A stretch of DNA of 32,048 nucleotides from NCBI GenBank assembly GCA_017854585.1, contig JAFMHK010000031.1, positions 1 through 32,048 on the forward strand, written 5' to 3'. This DNA comes from Paracoccaceae bacterium (lineage in GTDB: Bacteria > Pseudomonadota > Alphaproteobacteria > Rhodobacterales > Rhodobacteraceae). The notes beneath the pieces were generated by a model that was given only the letters and a program-made list of their open reading frames with translations, was not told the origin of the DNA and did no database searches. Shown one piece after another: positions 7,801 through 16,289 of this stretch (its first letter is position 1; every line of letters begins with the position of its first letter). A program made the translations under genes and the position numbers.

Positions 7801-9390
7801 TCACTCCATCGTGAAGTATTTGAACTTCACGCTGTCATCCGCGTCCACCAGCGTCTGCCACGCGTCGGTAATGCCCCAGTTCAGGATCTGGTTGTGGATC
7901 GGCAAATAGATCAGTTCTTCCTCGGCCAAGGCGAACAGATCCGCGATGGTCTGGTTACGAGATACCAGATCGGTATTCGACGACAGGCTGACGATCATCT
8001 CGTCCATCTCCGGGTTCGAGAACCCCGTGCCATTCCATGACCCGCGCCCGTCGTTCCGTGTGTGGTACAGGAAGTTGAAGACGTATTCCGCGTCATAGGT
8101 CGGCACACCCCATCCAAGCAGATAGAAATCGGTTTCGCCATTCGCGATCAGCGGGAAGTGCTGCGCGCGGGGCAGGGCGGACAGGTTCACGGTAATGCCG
8201 ATCTGGGCGAACATGGCCACGGCAGCCTGACAGATCGCCTCGTCATTGACGTAGCGATCGTTCGGGCAGTCCAGTTGGATCGTGAAGCCATCGCCATACC
8301 CTGCCTCTTCCATCAAGGCGTTGGCGGCCGCCACATCATAGGCCGGATACATGTCCAGTTCGGCCGTCCAGCCATTGACCGGCGGGGGCGAGATCACGCC
8401 AGCCGGGGCAGATTGACCGCGCATAACGACCTGCTGGATCGCTTCGCGGTTGATGGCGATGTCCATGGCTTGACGCACCAGCGGATCCGCCAGCGGGTTC
8501 GCGCCCTCGACGTCATCAAGGGTCAGGTCATCGGCGCCAACATTCAGACCGAAAAAGATCACCCGGTTTTGCGGTGCGGTGGCAAGGCCAAGCCCGTCGG
8601 CGTTGGCGACGCGGTCAAGATCCTGAACAGGCACGTCCTGAATGAAATCCACTTCTCCCGACAACAGGGCCGCAACACGGGTTGCGGGGTTCTGGATCGG
8701 CGTAAAGACGATTTCGGAAGCGGCCAGCGGGAAGGTCCCGATGCCCCAATACCCATCGAATGCTGTCAGCACGGTGCGGACATCCGCCTCGCGGCTGGTC
8801 AGCACATAGGGGCCGGTGCCGTTTGTGTTGCGGGCCGAGAACGTATCTTCACCGGCGGCGTAATCTTGCACGTCGACCGCGTCGTTTTCCGTGGACCAAC
8901 CTTCGTCCATCATCATGATGTTGGTCAGGTTGTTCGGCATCAGCGGGTTCGGCCCGTCGGTTTCGATCTCGACGGTGTAATCGCCAACCGCGCGGACTTC
9001 GATCACGCCCGACAGCAGTTCCTTGAAGTTCGACGCCTCGGACATCGCCCTGTTCAACGAGAATACAGCATCGGCTGCGGTAAAGTCCTGCCCGCCATGG
9101 AACGTGACGCCCTCGCGCAGGTTGAAGACCCAGACGTTGGGGTTATCGGCAGACGGTGCCCAATCAAGCGCCAGCGCCGGCTCCATCTCGCCCGCATGGT
9201 TGCGCACGATCAGCGGCTCATAGATCTGGTGCATCAGGGTGGTTGTCGGCCCCTCGTTCTGCGAATGCGGGTCCAGTGTCAGCGCCTCGGCGGCCCGCGC
9301 CCAGCGGAGTGTTTCCGCACTGGCGGCCGCAGTGGTCAGCGCGGTCGTCGCGAGCAGGGCGGTGGCAAAGGCGGCATATCGAATAGTCAT
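7801..9390 (-). CDS. Peptide ABC transporter substrate-binding protein, family 5 (first gene of operon)
   Basis: This periplasmic binding protein of 529 residues has a signal peptide of about 25 residues ending ASAETLRWA. SBP_bac_5 features are EPLIVRNHAGEMEPALALDW, VWVFNLREGVTFHGGQDFTA and DPLVRQAMDIAINREAIQQV. CPNDRYVNDEAICQAAVAMF matches the downstream paralogue almost residue for residue. It is the promoter-proximal gene of the importer operon and so probably the most abundant product. A GGAG ribosome-binding site precedes the ATG. Two binding proteins with one permease/ATPase set implies either two ligands sharing a channel or a duplication in progress. Confidence 0.92.
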   Translation of the reverse strand: MTIRYAAFATALLATTALTTAAASAETLRWARAAEALTLDPHSQNEGPTTTLMHQIYEPLIVRNHAGEMEPALALDWAPSADNPNVWVFNLREGVTFHGGQDFTAADAVFSLNRAMSEASNFKELLSGVIEVRAVGDYTVEIETDGPNPLMPNNLTNIMMMDEGWSTENDAVDVQDYAAGEDTFSARNTNGTGPYVLTSREADVRTVLTAFDGYWGIGTFPLAASEIVFTPIQNPATRVAALLSGEVDFIQDVPVQDLDRVANADGLGLATAPQNRVIFFGLNVGADDLTLDDVEGANPLADPLVRQAMDIAINREAIQQVVMRGQSAPAGVISPPPVNGWTAELDMYPAYDVAAANALMEEAGYGDGFTIQLDCPNDRYVNDEAICQAAVAMFAQIGITVNLSALPRAQHFPLIANGETDFYLLGWGVPTYDAEYVFNFLYHTRNDGRGSWNGTGFSNPEMDEMIVSLSSNTDLVSRNQTIADLFALAEEELIYLPIHNQILNWGITDAWQTLVDADDSVKFKYFTME

Positions 9391-9421
9391 GTCAAAGTGC
9401 TCCGTGTTTTAGGTCCGCACA

Positions 9422-9451
9422 GTTATCCGAGAATTTTGGTCGGAATGGCAA
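9422..9451 (-). promoter_or_regulatory. Candidate sigma-70-type promoter for the peptide importer operon
   Basis: On the minus strand TTGCCA (9451-9446) and GATAAC (9427-9422) are separated by 18 bases, and the inferred start would lie a few tens of bases upstream of the first binding-protein ATG. The match is moderate, and it is the best pair I can see in this divergent intergenic region. Confidence 0.35.
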
Positions 9452-9489
9452 GCAGACGTCGCCAAACAACCAAGAAGTTCTTTCGTATG

Positions 9490-9504
9490 ATTGACATCGT
9501 CAAT
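9490..9504. promoter_or_regulatory. Perfect dyad ATTGAC-N3-GTCAAT, candidate operator of the sulfur locus
   Basis: ATTGACATCGTCAAT is an exact inverted repeat with 6-base arms and a 3-base centre, 86 bases upstream of the first sulfur-transport gene. The TTGACA at 9491-9496 could also serve as a -35 element, so a bound protein would block the promoter. The -10 match downstream (around 9513-9519) is weak. No regulator gene lies beside it. Confidence 0.45.
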
Positions 9505-9589
9505 TTAATTGCTAGGTATCTGCCATGGAAATAGGCACCTTGCGAACGGAAACACGTCCGTTGCGTGCGATTCGACGATGGAGTTGCTA

Positions 9590-10027
9590 ATGACACCTAC
9601 GGAATTCACACCTTTCGTCTCGCTTGGCGGGGGCCTGCTGATCGGGCTGTCCGCAGTCATGCTGATGGCGATTCTTGGCCGGATAATGGGCGCTACGGGC
9701 GTTCTGACCGGTCTGATCATGCCGACGAACACATCTGACATGGGGTGGCGCGCCGCGCTTGTGGCCGGAATGGTGACCGCGCCGACGCTTTACCTTCTCG
9801 CCACTGGCGACTGGCCCGAGATCTCGGTTCCGGTCTCCAATGGCGCGCTGATCCTCGGCGGACTGATTGTCGGGATCGGGGTCACCTTCAGCGGCGGTTG
9901 CACGTCGGGCCACGGGGTGTGCGGCATCGCGCGGCTGTCGCGCCGGTCCATCGTGGCCACGGGGGTCTTCATGGCCGCCGCCATTGCCACCGTGTTCGTC
10001 ACCCGTCACCTGATCGGAGGGTTCTGA
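9590..10027 (+). CDS. YeeE/YedE (TsuA-like) sulfur transporter, N-terminal half protein
   Basis: This membrane protein of 145 residues has about four hydrophobic segments. It carries the YeeE/YedE signature SGGCTSGHG at 101-109 (Cys104) plus Cys111. In the thiosulfate transporter TsuA such cysteines line the substrate path. The ATG at 9590 is chosen because GGAG sits six bases upstream. An in-frame ATG at 9578 and a longer frame from 9509 lack such a site. The gene after it supplies the second half of the fold, with its own Cys motif, so the two probably act as a heteromeric transporter. Uptake of thiosulfate or another sulfur species is inferred from the family and the neighbouring persulfide genes. 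Confidence 0.85.
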   Translation: MTPTEFTPFVSLGGGLLIGLSAVMLMAILGRIMGATGVLTGLIMPTNTSDMGWRAALVAGMVTAPTLYLLATGDWPEISVPVSNGALILGGLIVGIGVTFSGGCTSGHGVCGIARLSRRSIVATGVFMAAAIATVFVTRHLIGGF

Positions 10028-10028
10028 T

Positions 10029-10460
10029 ATGCGCCTGATCCTGACCTACATCACCGGTGTCGTTTTCGGCCTCGGCATCGTCATCTCCGGTATGGCTAAC
10101 CCTGCAAAAGTGCTGAACTTCTTTGATATCGCAGGCACTTGGGATCCTAGCCTCGCCTTCGTCATGGGGGGCGCGCTGACCGTGACCGCCATTGGCTACC
10201 GCCTGATCCTCGGGCGTTCCGCGCCCGCGCTGGACACCCGTTTCCACCTGCCGACGGCAACCTTGCTCGATGCGCGGTTGATCGGTGGTTCGGCGGTGTT
10301 TGGCGTTGGATGGGGCATTGCCGGTTTCTGCCCCGGTGGGGCGCTGCCCGCGCTTGGAACCGGAAACATCAATGTCCTGATGTTCGTCGGCGCTATGATT
10401 GTGGGAATCGTGTTGGCTCGGGTCGCTCAGGCGCGCCTTGTTCGGCCGACGCACGTCTGA
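10029..10460 (+). CDS. YeeE/YedE (TsuA-like) sulfur transporter, C-terminal half protein (DUF6691-like)
   Basis: This membrane protein of 143 residues begins MRLILTYITGVVFGLGIVIS, followed by the typical GMANPAKVLNFFDIAGTWDP. The motif GFCPGGALP at 99-107 (Cys101) is the partner of SGGCTSGHG in the preceding protein. In full-length YeeE/TsuA both motifs are on one chain. It starts two bases after the stop of the first half. The pair resembles the two-gene pmpAB-type arrangement found beside Blh-type genes in proteobacteria. Confidence 0.85.
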   Translation: MRLILTYITGVVFGLGIVISGMANPAKVLNFFDIAGTWDPSLAFVMGGALTVTAIGYRLILGRSAPALDTRFHLPTATLLDARLIGGSAVFGVGWGIAGFCPGGALPALGTGNINVLMFVGAMIVGIVLARVAQARLVRPTHV

Positions 10461-10477
10461 CTTGAAGGAGGATTGAA

Positions 10478-11362
10478 ATGAAAACCTACCCTGTTGATAC
10501 CACTGTCAAACCAGATGTGACCGCGTTCTTCGATGACGCGACCAACACGATCAGTTACGTGGTGCGCGACCCGGCCAGCACAGCCTGCGCCGTTATCGAT
10601 AGCGTGATGGACATTGATTATGCCGCCGGGCGGATCAGCTATGGCCACGCCGATCAGATCATCTCCCATATTCAGGATAATGGCCTGACGCTGGAGTGGA
10701 TCATTGAAACCCACGTCCACGCCGATCACCTGTCCGCCGCGCCCTATATCCAAGGCAAGCTGGGCGGCAAGATCGGCATCGGCGAAAAGATCATGGTGGT
10801 CCAAGACACCTTCGGTAAGGTTTTCAACGAAGGCACCGAATTTCAGCGCGACGGGTCCCAGTTCGATGCGCTGTTCAAGGATGGCGATACCTACTCCATC
10901 GGTAAGATGCAGGCTTTTGCCATGTATACCCCCGGCCATACGCCCGCCTGCATGGTGCATGTCGTGGGCGATGCGGCCTTCGTCGGCGACACGCTTTTCA
11001 TGCCTGACGGTGGGTCGGCGCGCGCTGACTTTCCGGGTGGCGATGCGGGGCAACTTTACGACAGCATCCAGAAGGTGTTGTCCTTGCCCGATGAGATGCG
11101 CCTGTTCATGTGCCACGACTATGCCCCCGGAGGCCGCGAGATCAGGTGGGAAACCACCGTGGCCGAGGAAAAGGCCAACAACATCCACGTGGGCGGCGGC
11201 AAGACGCGCGCGGACTTCATCAAGTTCCGCACAGAACGCGATGCGCAGTTGGACATGCCCAAATTGATCATTCCGTCCTTGCAAGTGAACATGCGCGCTG
11301 GTGAAATCCCCACTGATAAAGATGGAAACCCGGTGCTCAAGGTGCCGTTGAACGGATTGTAG
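10478..11362 (+). CDS. Metallo-beta-lactamase-fold persulfide dioxygenase-type hydrolase (Blh/ETHE1-like)
   Basis: This cytoplasmic metalloenzyme of 294 residues has the metal-binding motif THVHADH at 78-84 and later ligands in YTPGHTPACM, VGDTLF and MCHDYAPGG. The early sequence (FFDDATNTISYVVRDPASTACAVIDSV) and IETHVHADHLSAAPYIQGKLGG match the Blh/persulfide-dioxygenase branch, which uses one Fe(II) to oxidise glutathione persulfide to sulfite. AAGGAGG lies just upstream of the ATG. It follows the split transporter and sits three bases before a DUF442 protein. In Agrobacterium-type Blh, DUF442 and this domain are fused in one chain; here they are separate. The fold is certain and the substrate is inferred. 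Confidence 0.88.
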   Translation: MKTYPVDTTVKPDVTAFFDDATNTISYVVRDPASTACAVIDSVMDIDYAAGRISYGHADQIISHIQDNGLTLEWIIETHVHADHLSAAPYIQGKLGGKIGIGEKIMVVQDTFGKVFNEGTEFQRDGSQFDALFKDGDTYSIGKMQAFAMYTPGHTPACMVHVVGDAAFVGDTLFMPDGGSARADFPGGDAGQLYDSIQKVLSLPDEMRLFMCHDYAPGGREIRWETTVAEEKANNIHVGGGKTRADFIKFRTERDAQLDMPKLIIPSLQVNMRAGEIPTDKDGNPVLKVPLNGL

Positions 11363-11365
11363 ATC

Positions 11366-11692
11366 ATGGACCTGAAACAGCTTTCCCCAACTCTGTCCGT
11401 CACCGGGCAGATCACGCCGAATGACGTAGCAGACCTTGCGGCGCAGGGTTTTACCACGCTGGTGTGCAACCGTCCTGATGGGGAAGAGCCGGGTCAGCCT
11501 GCGTTCGCGGATATCGCGGCTGCGGCAAAGGCCGCTGGCATGACCGCGTATTTCATGCCGTTCCAAGGGATGCCGCCTGCAAATTATGTCGCCGATTTTG
11601 CCGCGCTGGCGGCCGATGCGGGCCAGATCCTTGCTTACTGTCGGTCGGGCGCGCGGTCGGGCAATCTTGCCGCTGCGGCTGGCGTAGCCTGA
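11366..11692 (+). CDS. DUF442/TIGR01244-family sulfurtransferase- or phosphatase-like protein
   Basis: This small cytoplasmic protein of 108 residues begins MDLKQLSPTLSVTGQITPND. It carries the active-site loop YCRSGARSGN with Cys92 and Arg97, a CX4R loop like that of rhodaneses. The family (TIGR01244, DUF442) is the N-terminal domain of fused Blh proteins. It is thought to handle sulfane sulfur, although the fold is that of dual-specificity phosphatases. It sits three bases after the persulfide dioxygenase gene and a few bases before sulP, so it is co-transcribed. The likely role is passing persulfide sulfur to or from the neighbouring enzyme. Confidence 0.83.
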   Translation: MDLKQLSPTLSVTGQITPNDVADLAAQGFTTLVCNRPDGEEPGQPAFADIAAAAKAAGMTAYFMPFQGMPPANYVADFAALAADAGQILAYCRSGARSGNLAAAAGVA

Positions 11693-11697
11693 ACGTG

Positions 11698-13425
11698 ATG
11701 CGTATCGCCCGATATATTCCTATTCTGGAATGGGGGCGGCACTATACCCGGGGTGCGCTTGGCAATGACATGATGGCGGCGGTGATCGTCACCATCATGT
11801 TGATCCCGCAATCGCTGGCTTATGCCCTTTTGGCGGGCCTGCCGCCCGAGGCGGGGCTTTACGCCTCCATCGTGCCAATCATGCTTTATGCGGTTTTCGG
11901 CACGTCGCGGGCGTTGGCCGTGGGGCCGGTGGCTGTGGTGTCGTTGATGACCGCGGCGGCTGTGGGGCAGGTCGCGGCGCAGGGCACGGCAGGCTATGCC
12001 ATCGCGGCGCTGACGTTGGCGGTGATGTCGGGCGCGATGCTGCTGGCTATGGGGCTGTTCCGGTTGGGGTTCTTGGCCAATTTCCTGTCCCACCCTGTTA
12101 TCGCAGGGTTCATCACGGCGTCGGGCATCTTGATCGCCACCAGCCAGATCAGTCACATTCTGGGTATTTCGGGTGGCGGCCATACCTTGCCCGAAATGCT
12201 GGAGGGGTTGGTCACCCACATTACCCAAACCAATCCGATCACGCTGGCCTTGGGGGCCGGGGCGACCGTGTTCCTGTTCTGGGTCCGCAAGGGCCTCAAG
12301 CCGGCCCTTCGCCAGTTCGGCGTCAGCCCACGCACGGCGGATATCATCCAAAAGGCCGGACCTGTCGCCGCTGTTGTCGTGACCACGGTTCTGGTCTGGG
12401 GCTTTGATCTGGCGGGGCAGGGTGTGGCCATCGTGGGGGCCGTACCGCAAAGCCTGCCGCCGCTGACGATGCCTGATTTCTCGCTCGACCTTTTGCGCGC
12501 GCTTTTGTTGCCTGCCATCTTGATCTCGGTGATCGGGTTCGTCGAATCCATCTCGGTTGCGCAGACATTGGCCGCCAAGAAACGGCAGCGCATCGACCCC
12601 GATCAGGAATTGATCGGTCTTGGCTTTGCCAATATCGGCGCGGGCTTTACCGGCGGCTACCCTGTCACGGGTGGCTTTGCCCGGTCGGTGGTGAACTTCG
12701 ACGCGGGTGCCGAAACCCCCGCCGCGGGTGCATTCACGGCCGTGGGTCTGGCCATCGCGGCGCTTGCGCTGACGCCACTGGTTTTCTTTCTGCCCAAGGC
12801 GACATTGGCTGCCACGATCATCGTCGCCGTCTTGTCGTTGGTCGACCTGTCCATCCTGAGACGCACATGGGCCTATTCGCGGACCGATTTCGCGGCCGTT
12901 GCGGCCACGATCGCGCTGACCTTGGGGGTTGGTGTTGAAATTGGCGTGACTGCAGGCGTGATCTTGTCGATCGCGCTGCACCTCTACAAGACGTCGCGGC
13001 CCCATATCGCCGAGGTCGGGCTTGTCCCCGGCACCCAGCATTTCCGCAATATTCACCGCCATGCGGTTGAAACGGACCCCGCCATCCTGACGATCCGGAT
13101 CGACGAGTCGCTGTATTTCGCAAACGCCCGCTTTCTTGAGGATCACATCCTGAATCGCGTCGTGCAGGATTGCCCGATCAAACACGTCATCTTGATGTGT
13201 TCTGCGGTGAACGAAATCGACATGAGCGCACTGGAAACCCTTGAGGCGTTGAACGAACGCCTGCGTGACATGGGGATCACGCTGCACCTGTCCGAGGTCA
13301 AGGGCCCGGTCACGGACCGGCTCAAGCGATCCCATTTTCTGGAACAACTGACCGGGCAGGTCTTTCTGGCGCAATACGACGCTTGGCGGTCCCTCAGCGC
13401 GGGGAAGACAATGGCCGCGCGGTAG
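11698..13425 (+). CDS. SulP-family inorganic anion transporter with STAS domain
   Basis: This protein of 575 residues has an N-terminal membrane domain with the SulP hallmarks MLIPQSLAYALLAGLPPEAGLYASI, about 10-14 segments to roughly residue 430, and AKKRQRIDPDQELIGLG. The cytoplasmic STAS domain covers about 440-560 (ILTIRIDESLYFANARFLED). The family exchanges or symports sulfate, bicarbonate or other anions across the inner membrane. Its place at the end of the persulfide operon suggests sulfate or sulfite as substrate. The start is the ATG at 11698; a GTG immediately before it is equally possible. The gene ends six bases from the convergent ugpC stop with no terminator between them. Confidence 0.9.
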   Translation: MRIARYIPILEWGRHYTRGALGNDMMAAVIVTIMLIPQSLAYALLAGLPPEAGLYASIVPIMLYAVFGTSRALAVGPVAVVSLMTAAAVGQVAAQGTAGYAIAALTLAVMSGAMLLAMGLFRLGFLANFLSHPVIAGFITASGILIATSQISHILGISGGGHTLPEMLEGLVTHITQTNPITLALGAGATVFLFWVRKGLKPALRQFGVSPRTADIIQKAGPVAAVVVTTVLVWGFDLAGQGVAIVGAVPQSLPPLTMPDFSLDLLRALLLPAILISVIGFVESISVAQTLAAKKRQRIDPDQELIGLGFANIGAGFTGGYPVTGGFARSVVNFDAGAETPAAGAFTAVGLAIAALALTPLVFFLPKATLAATIIVAVLSLVDLSILRRTWAYSRTDFAAVAATIALTLGVGVEIGVTAGVILSIALHLYKTSRPHIAEVGLVPGTQHFRNIHRHAVETDPAILTIRIDESLYFANARFLEDHILNRVVQDCPIKHVILMCSAVNEIDMSALETLEALNERLRDMGITLHLSEVKGPVTDRLKRSHFLEQLTGQVFLAQYDAWRSLSAGKTMAAR

Positions 13426-13431
13426 CCCGAA

Positions 13432-14493
13432 TTATTCAGCCCCGTTGAGCCCCGGTTCGCCCGGTCCCGCCATGGTTCTGTCATGGACGTCGAAGAATGT
13501 GACCGCCCCTGGAGTGCCGCCAAACCGCACGTTCTGACCCGCCGCCACCGTGGCATCCAGACTGGCGCGCAATATCACCCGGTCTGCCTGCACCATCACA
13601 TGCACCAGCATCTCCGCGCCAAGCGCCTCGACCAGCGCCACCTTGCCCTCTGGGCCGCTATCGCCAAGACGAAGCGTTTCGGGCCGGGCGCCAACTGCGG
13701 CCGCACCCGCAGGCTGACCACCAGCCATCGCAACCAGAACCTGCCCCATGGGGCTGTGGGTGTCGTAGATGTTCATCGGCGGCGATCCGATGAATTCGGC
13801 GACGAAGCGGCTGGCCGGGGTCCGATACAATTCCATCGGCGTCCCGATCTGTTCGATCCGCCCCGCGCTCATGATCACGATACGGTCTGCAAGGCTCATC
13901 GCCTCGACCTGATCATGGGTGACAAACACGAACGTCGCCCCCAACCGTGCGTGCAGGTCCTTCAATTCGGCGCGCAATTGGGTCCGCAGCTTTGCATCAA
14001 GGTTCGACAGCGGCTCATCAAACAGGAACACCGCCGGTTCGCGCACGATGGCACGGCCCATCGCCACCCGCTGCCGCTGCCCGCCTGATAATTGCCGGGG
14101 CTTGCGATCAAGGTAGTCGCTCAATTGCAGGGTGGCCGCCGCCGCGTCGATCCGCTTGGCGATTTCGCCCTTGGGCATTCCAATGTTCTTCAGCCCGTAA
14201 GACATGTTCGCCCGGACGGTCATATGGGGGTAAAGCGCGTAATTCTGGAACACCATCGCGATGTCGCGTTCGCCCGGTTCCAACGTGTTCACCACGCGCC
14301 CGCCGATCTCGACCTCGCCGGTGGTGACCTCTTCCAGCCCCGCGATCATCCGCAGAATGGTCGACTTGCCACAGCCCGACGGCCCCACCAGCACGATGAA
14401 TTCCCCGTCCGCGATGTCCACGCTGGCCCCGCCCACGGCGATCACACCGCCCGGAAAGGTCTTGCCCACATTGCGCAGTTTCAACTCGGCCAT
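13432..14493 (-). CDS. ugpC: sn-glycerol-3-phosphate ABC transporter ATP-binding protein
   Basis: This ATPase of 353 residues belongs to the MalK/UgpC class. Walker A is GPSGCGKST at 37-45, the Q-loop is [13 protein letters not shown], the signature LSGGQRQR begins at 135 and Walker B is FLFDEP at 156-161. A C-terminal TOBE-type regulatory domain begins near 245 (GARPETLRL). The ATG at 14493 is one base past the ugpE stop and gives the classic MAELKLRNV start; seven extra upstream codons are shadow. It powers the UgpAE permease and is the last gene of ugpBAEC. The substrate assignment rests on the UgpB-like binding protein of the operon. Confidence 0.92.
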   Translation of the reverse strand: MAELKLRNVGKTFPGGVIAVGGASVDIADGEFIVLVGPSGCGKSTILRMIAGLEEVTTGEVEIGGRVVNTLEPGERDIAMVFQNYALYPHMTVRANMSYGLKNIGMPKGEIAKRIDAAAATLQLSDYLDRKPRQLSGGQRQRVAMGRAIVREPAVFLFDEPLSNLDAKLRTQLRAELKDLHARLGATFVFVTHDQVEAMSLADRIVIMSAGRIEQIGTPMELYRTPASRFVAEFIGSPPMNIYDTHSPMGQVLVAMAGGQPAGAAAVGARPETLRLGDSGPEGKVALVEALGAEMLVHVMVQADRVILRASLDATVAAGQNVRFGGTPGAVTFFDVHDRTMAGPGEPGLNGAE

Positions 14494-14494
14494 C

Positions 14495-15340
14495 TTACTT
14501 CTCGCTTTCCACAAGACCCTTCACAAAGAGCCGCTGCATCGCCAGCACCACGATCACCGGCGGGATCATGGCCAAGATGGCGGTTCCCATGATCGCATCC
14601 CAGATCGGGCGGCTTTCGCTGTTCACCATGCGCTGAATGCCCATGACGATCGTATAAAGGTCAGTGTCGGTGGTGATCAGGAACGGCCACAGGTATTGGT
14701 TCCAGCCGTAGATGAACAAGATGATGAACAGCGCCGCAATATTGGTCTTCGACAGCGGCAACAAGATATCCCAGAAGAACCGGATCGGTCCGGCCCGGTC
14801 GATCCGCGCGGCTTCGACCAGTTCATCGGGGATCGTCAGGAAAAACTGCCGGAACAGAAACGTCGCCGTGGCCGAGGCAATCAATGGAACGATCAGGCCC
14901 GAATGGCTGTTCAACATCCCCAACCGCGCCACCACGTCATAGGTCGGCAAGATACGCACCTCGACCGGCAGCATCAGGGTGATGAAGATCAGCCAGAAAA
15001 AGATCATCCGCCCTGGAAAGCGAAAATAGACGAAGGCATAGGCCGACATCAGGGAGATCACGATCTTGCCCACCGAAATCCCGATGGCCATGACAAAGCT
15101 GTTCCACAGCATCCGCCCCAATGGCACGCCACCCACGGCTGGAATGCCTTCGCCAATCAGGCGGGTGTAGTTCACCACGCCTTGATCACCGAACCAGACA
15201 GGCAGTGGCGCGCGCGTCAGTTCGCTGCCCTCGTGCGTCGACGCGACCAGTGCCATCCAAACCGGAAAACACAAGAACGCGACGCCAAAGATCAGCACGG
15301 CATGCGTCAGAAAGCTCAGGACGGGGCGGTTTTCGACCAT
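14495..15340 (-). CDS. ugpE: sn-glycerol-3-phosphate ABC transporter permease
   Basis: This MalG-type inner-membrane permease of 281 residues has six membrane segments, starting [20 protein letters not shown]. The EAA coupling loop is [40 protein letters not shown] and the C-terminal [11 protein letters not shown] follow the UgpE pattern. It overlaps the ugpA stop by ATGA and is followed almost at once by ugpC, so the proteins are made in step. Confidence 0.92.
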   Translation of the reverse strand: MVENRPVLSFLTHAVLIFGVAFLCFPVWMALVASTHEGSELTRAPLPVWFGDQGVVNYTRLIGEGIPAVGGVPLGRMLWNSFVMAIGISVGKIVISLMSAYAFVYFRFPGRMIFFWLIFITLMLPVEVRILPTYDVVARLGMLNSHSGLIVPLIASATATFLFRQFFLTIPDELVEAARIDRAGPIRFFWDILLPLSKTNIAALFIILFIYGWNQYLWPFLITTDTDLYTIVMGIQRMVNSESRPIWDAIMGTAILAMIPPVIVVLAMQRLFVKGLVESEK

Positions 15341-16224
15341 CAGTAGTTCACCCGTCTGTCGATATAGCGGAACTGGACGATGGTCATGCCAACCACCAGA
15401 ACCATCAAGATCACCGATTGCGCCGCGCTTGATCCATAGTCCTGTCCCAGAAACCCGGTCGAGAACACCCGGTAGATCAAGATCGATGTGGAATCGGCCG
15501 GCCCGCCATTGGTCGTGGCGTGGATGATCGCGAAGGTATCGAAAAAGGCATAAACCAGATTGACCACCAACAAAAAGAAAGTGGTGGGTGCCAGCAACGG
15601 AAAAACGATGCTCCAGAACCGTCTCACAGGTCCCGCGCGGTCAATCGCGGCGGCCTCGATCAATGATTTCGGGATCGACTGAAGCCCCGCCAGAAAGAAC
15701 AGGAAGTTGTAGGAAACCTGCTTCCACGCGGCCGCGATAATCACCATCAACAGCGCCTGATTGCCGTTCACATAGTGGTTCCAGTCGTATCCGAACCATT
15801 GCTCCAACCAATAGGCAACGATGCCCACGGTCGGGTTCATCATGAAAAACCACAGCACGCCCGCGATGGCCGGGGCAACCGCATAGGGCCAGATCAACAA
15901 GGTGCGATAGGTGCTGGCGGTATGGATCACGCGGTTCGCCGCCACCGCCAGCGCCAGCGCCATCCCCATGGAAATCGCCGTCACCGAAAGCCCGAACATC
16001 ACCGTGCGGCCAAAGCTGGCCAGATAGGCGGGGTTGGCCCAAAGTGCTGCGAAATTGTCGAGCCCGACAAACTGGCGCGAAAACCCAAAGGCGTCTTCTA
16101 TGAACAGTGATGTTTCAAGCGCCCGGTATGCCGGCCAGATGAAGAACACCAAAGTCACCGCGATCTGGGGCGCCACCAGCAGATATGGCAACCAGCGATT
16201 GCGAAAGACGACACGTTTTTGCAT
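15340..16224 (-). CDS. ugpA: sn-glycerol-3-phosphate ABC transporter permease
   Basis: This MalF-type permease of 294 residues begins [20 protein letters not shown] and has six membrane segments. The UgpA-characteristic [20 protein letters not shown] is present, and the EAA loop is [39 protein letters not shown] near the C terminus is typical of this group. It is translationally coupled to ugpE. A hairpin in the gap to ugpB probably lowers its expression relative to the binding protein. Confidence 0.92.
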   Translation of the reverse strand: MQKRVVFRNRWLPYLLVAPQIAVTLVFFIWPAYRALETSLFIEDAFGFSRQFVGLDNFAALWANPAYLASFGRTVMFGLSVTAISMGMALALAVAANRVIHTASTYRTLLIWPYAVAPAIAGVLWFFMMNPTVGIVAYWLEQWFGYDWNHYVNGNQALLMVIIAAAWKQVSYNFLFFLAGLQSIPKSLIEAAAIDRAGPVRRFWSIVFPLLAPTTFFLLVVNLVYAFFDTFAIIHATTNGGPADSTSILIYRVFSTGFLGQDYGSSAAQSVILMVLVVGMTIVQFRYIDRRVNY

Positions 16225-16246
16225 GGGAAGCCTGCGTTGGTTGAAA

Positions 16247-16275
16247 GAACCGGCCGGAAAGGGCCCGGCCGGTTC
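16247..16275 (-). terminator. Intercistronic hairpin between ugpB and ugpA
   Basis: A perfect 11-bp stem (GAACCGGCCGG / CCGGCCGGTTC) with a 7-base loop starts 15 bases after the ugpB stop on the transcribed strand. No T-run follows, so it is best read as an RNA-stabilising or partial-termination element raising the ugpB:ugpA ratio. Confidence 0.6.
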
Positions 16276-16289
16276 TGGCGGTCGTCAGA

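Noticed and set aside
9490..9504. Dyad considered as an FNR/Dnr box
   Set aside because: The arms are TTGAC/GTCAA with a 3-base centre; FNR sites need TTGAT-N4-ATCAA spacing.
8062..9534. 490-codon open frame antisense to the first peptide-binding protein
   Set aside because: The opposite strand encodes a complete signal-peptide-bearing SBP; this frame is a compositional artefact.
11635..13374. 579-codon open frame antisense to the SulP gene
   Set aside because: The translation is low-complexity Arg/Gln/Asp-rich and mirrors the SulP frame; no motif is present.
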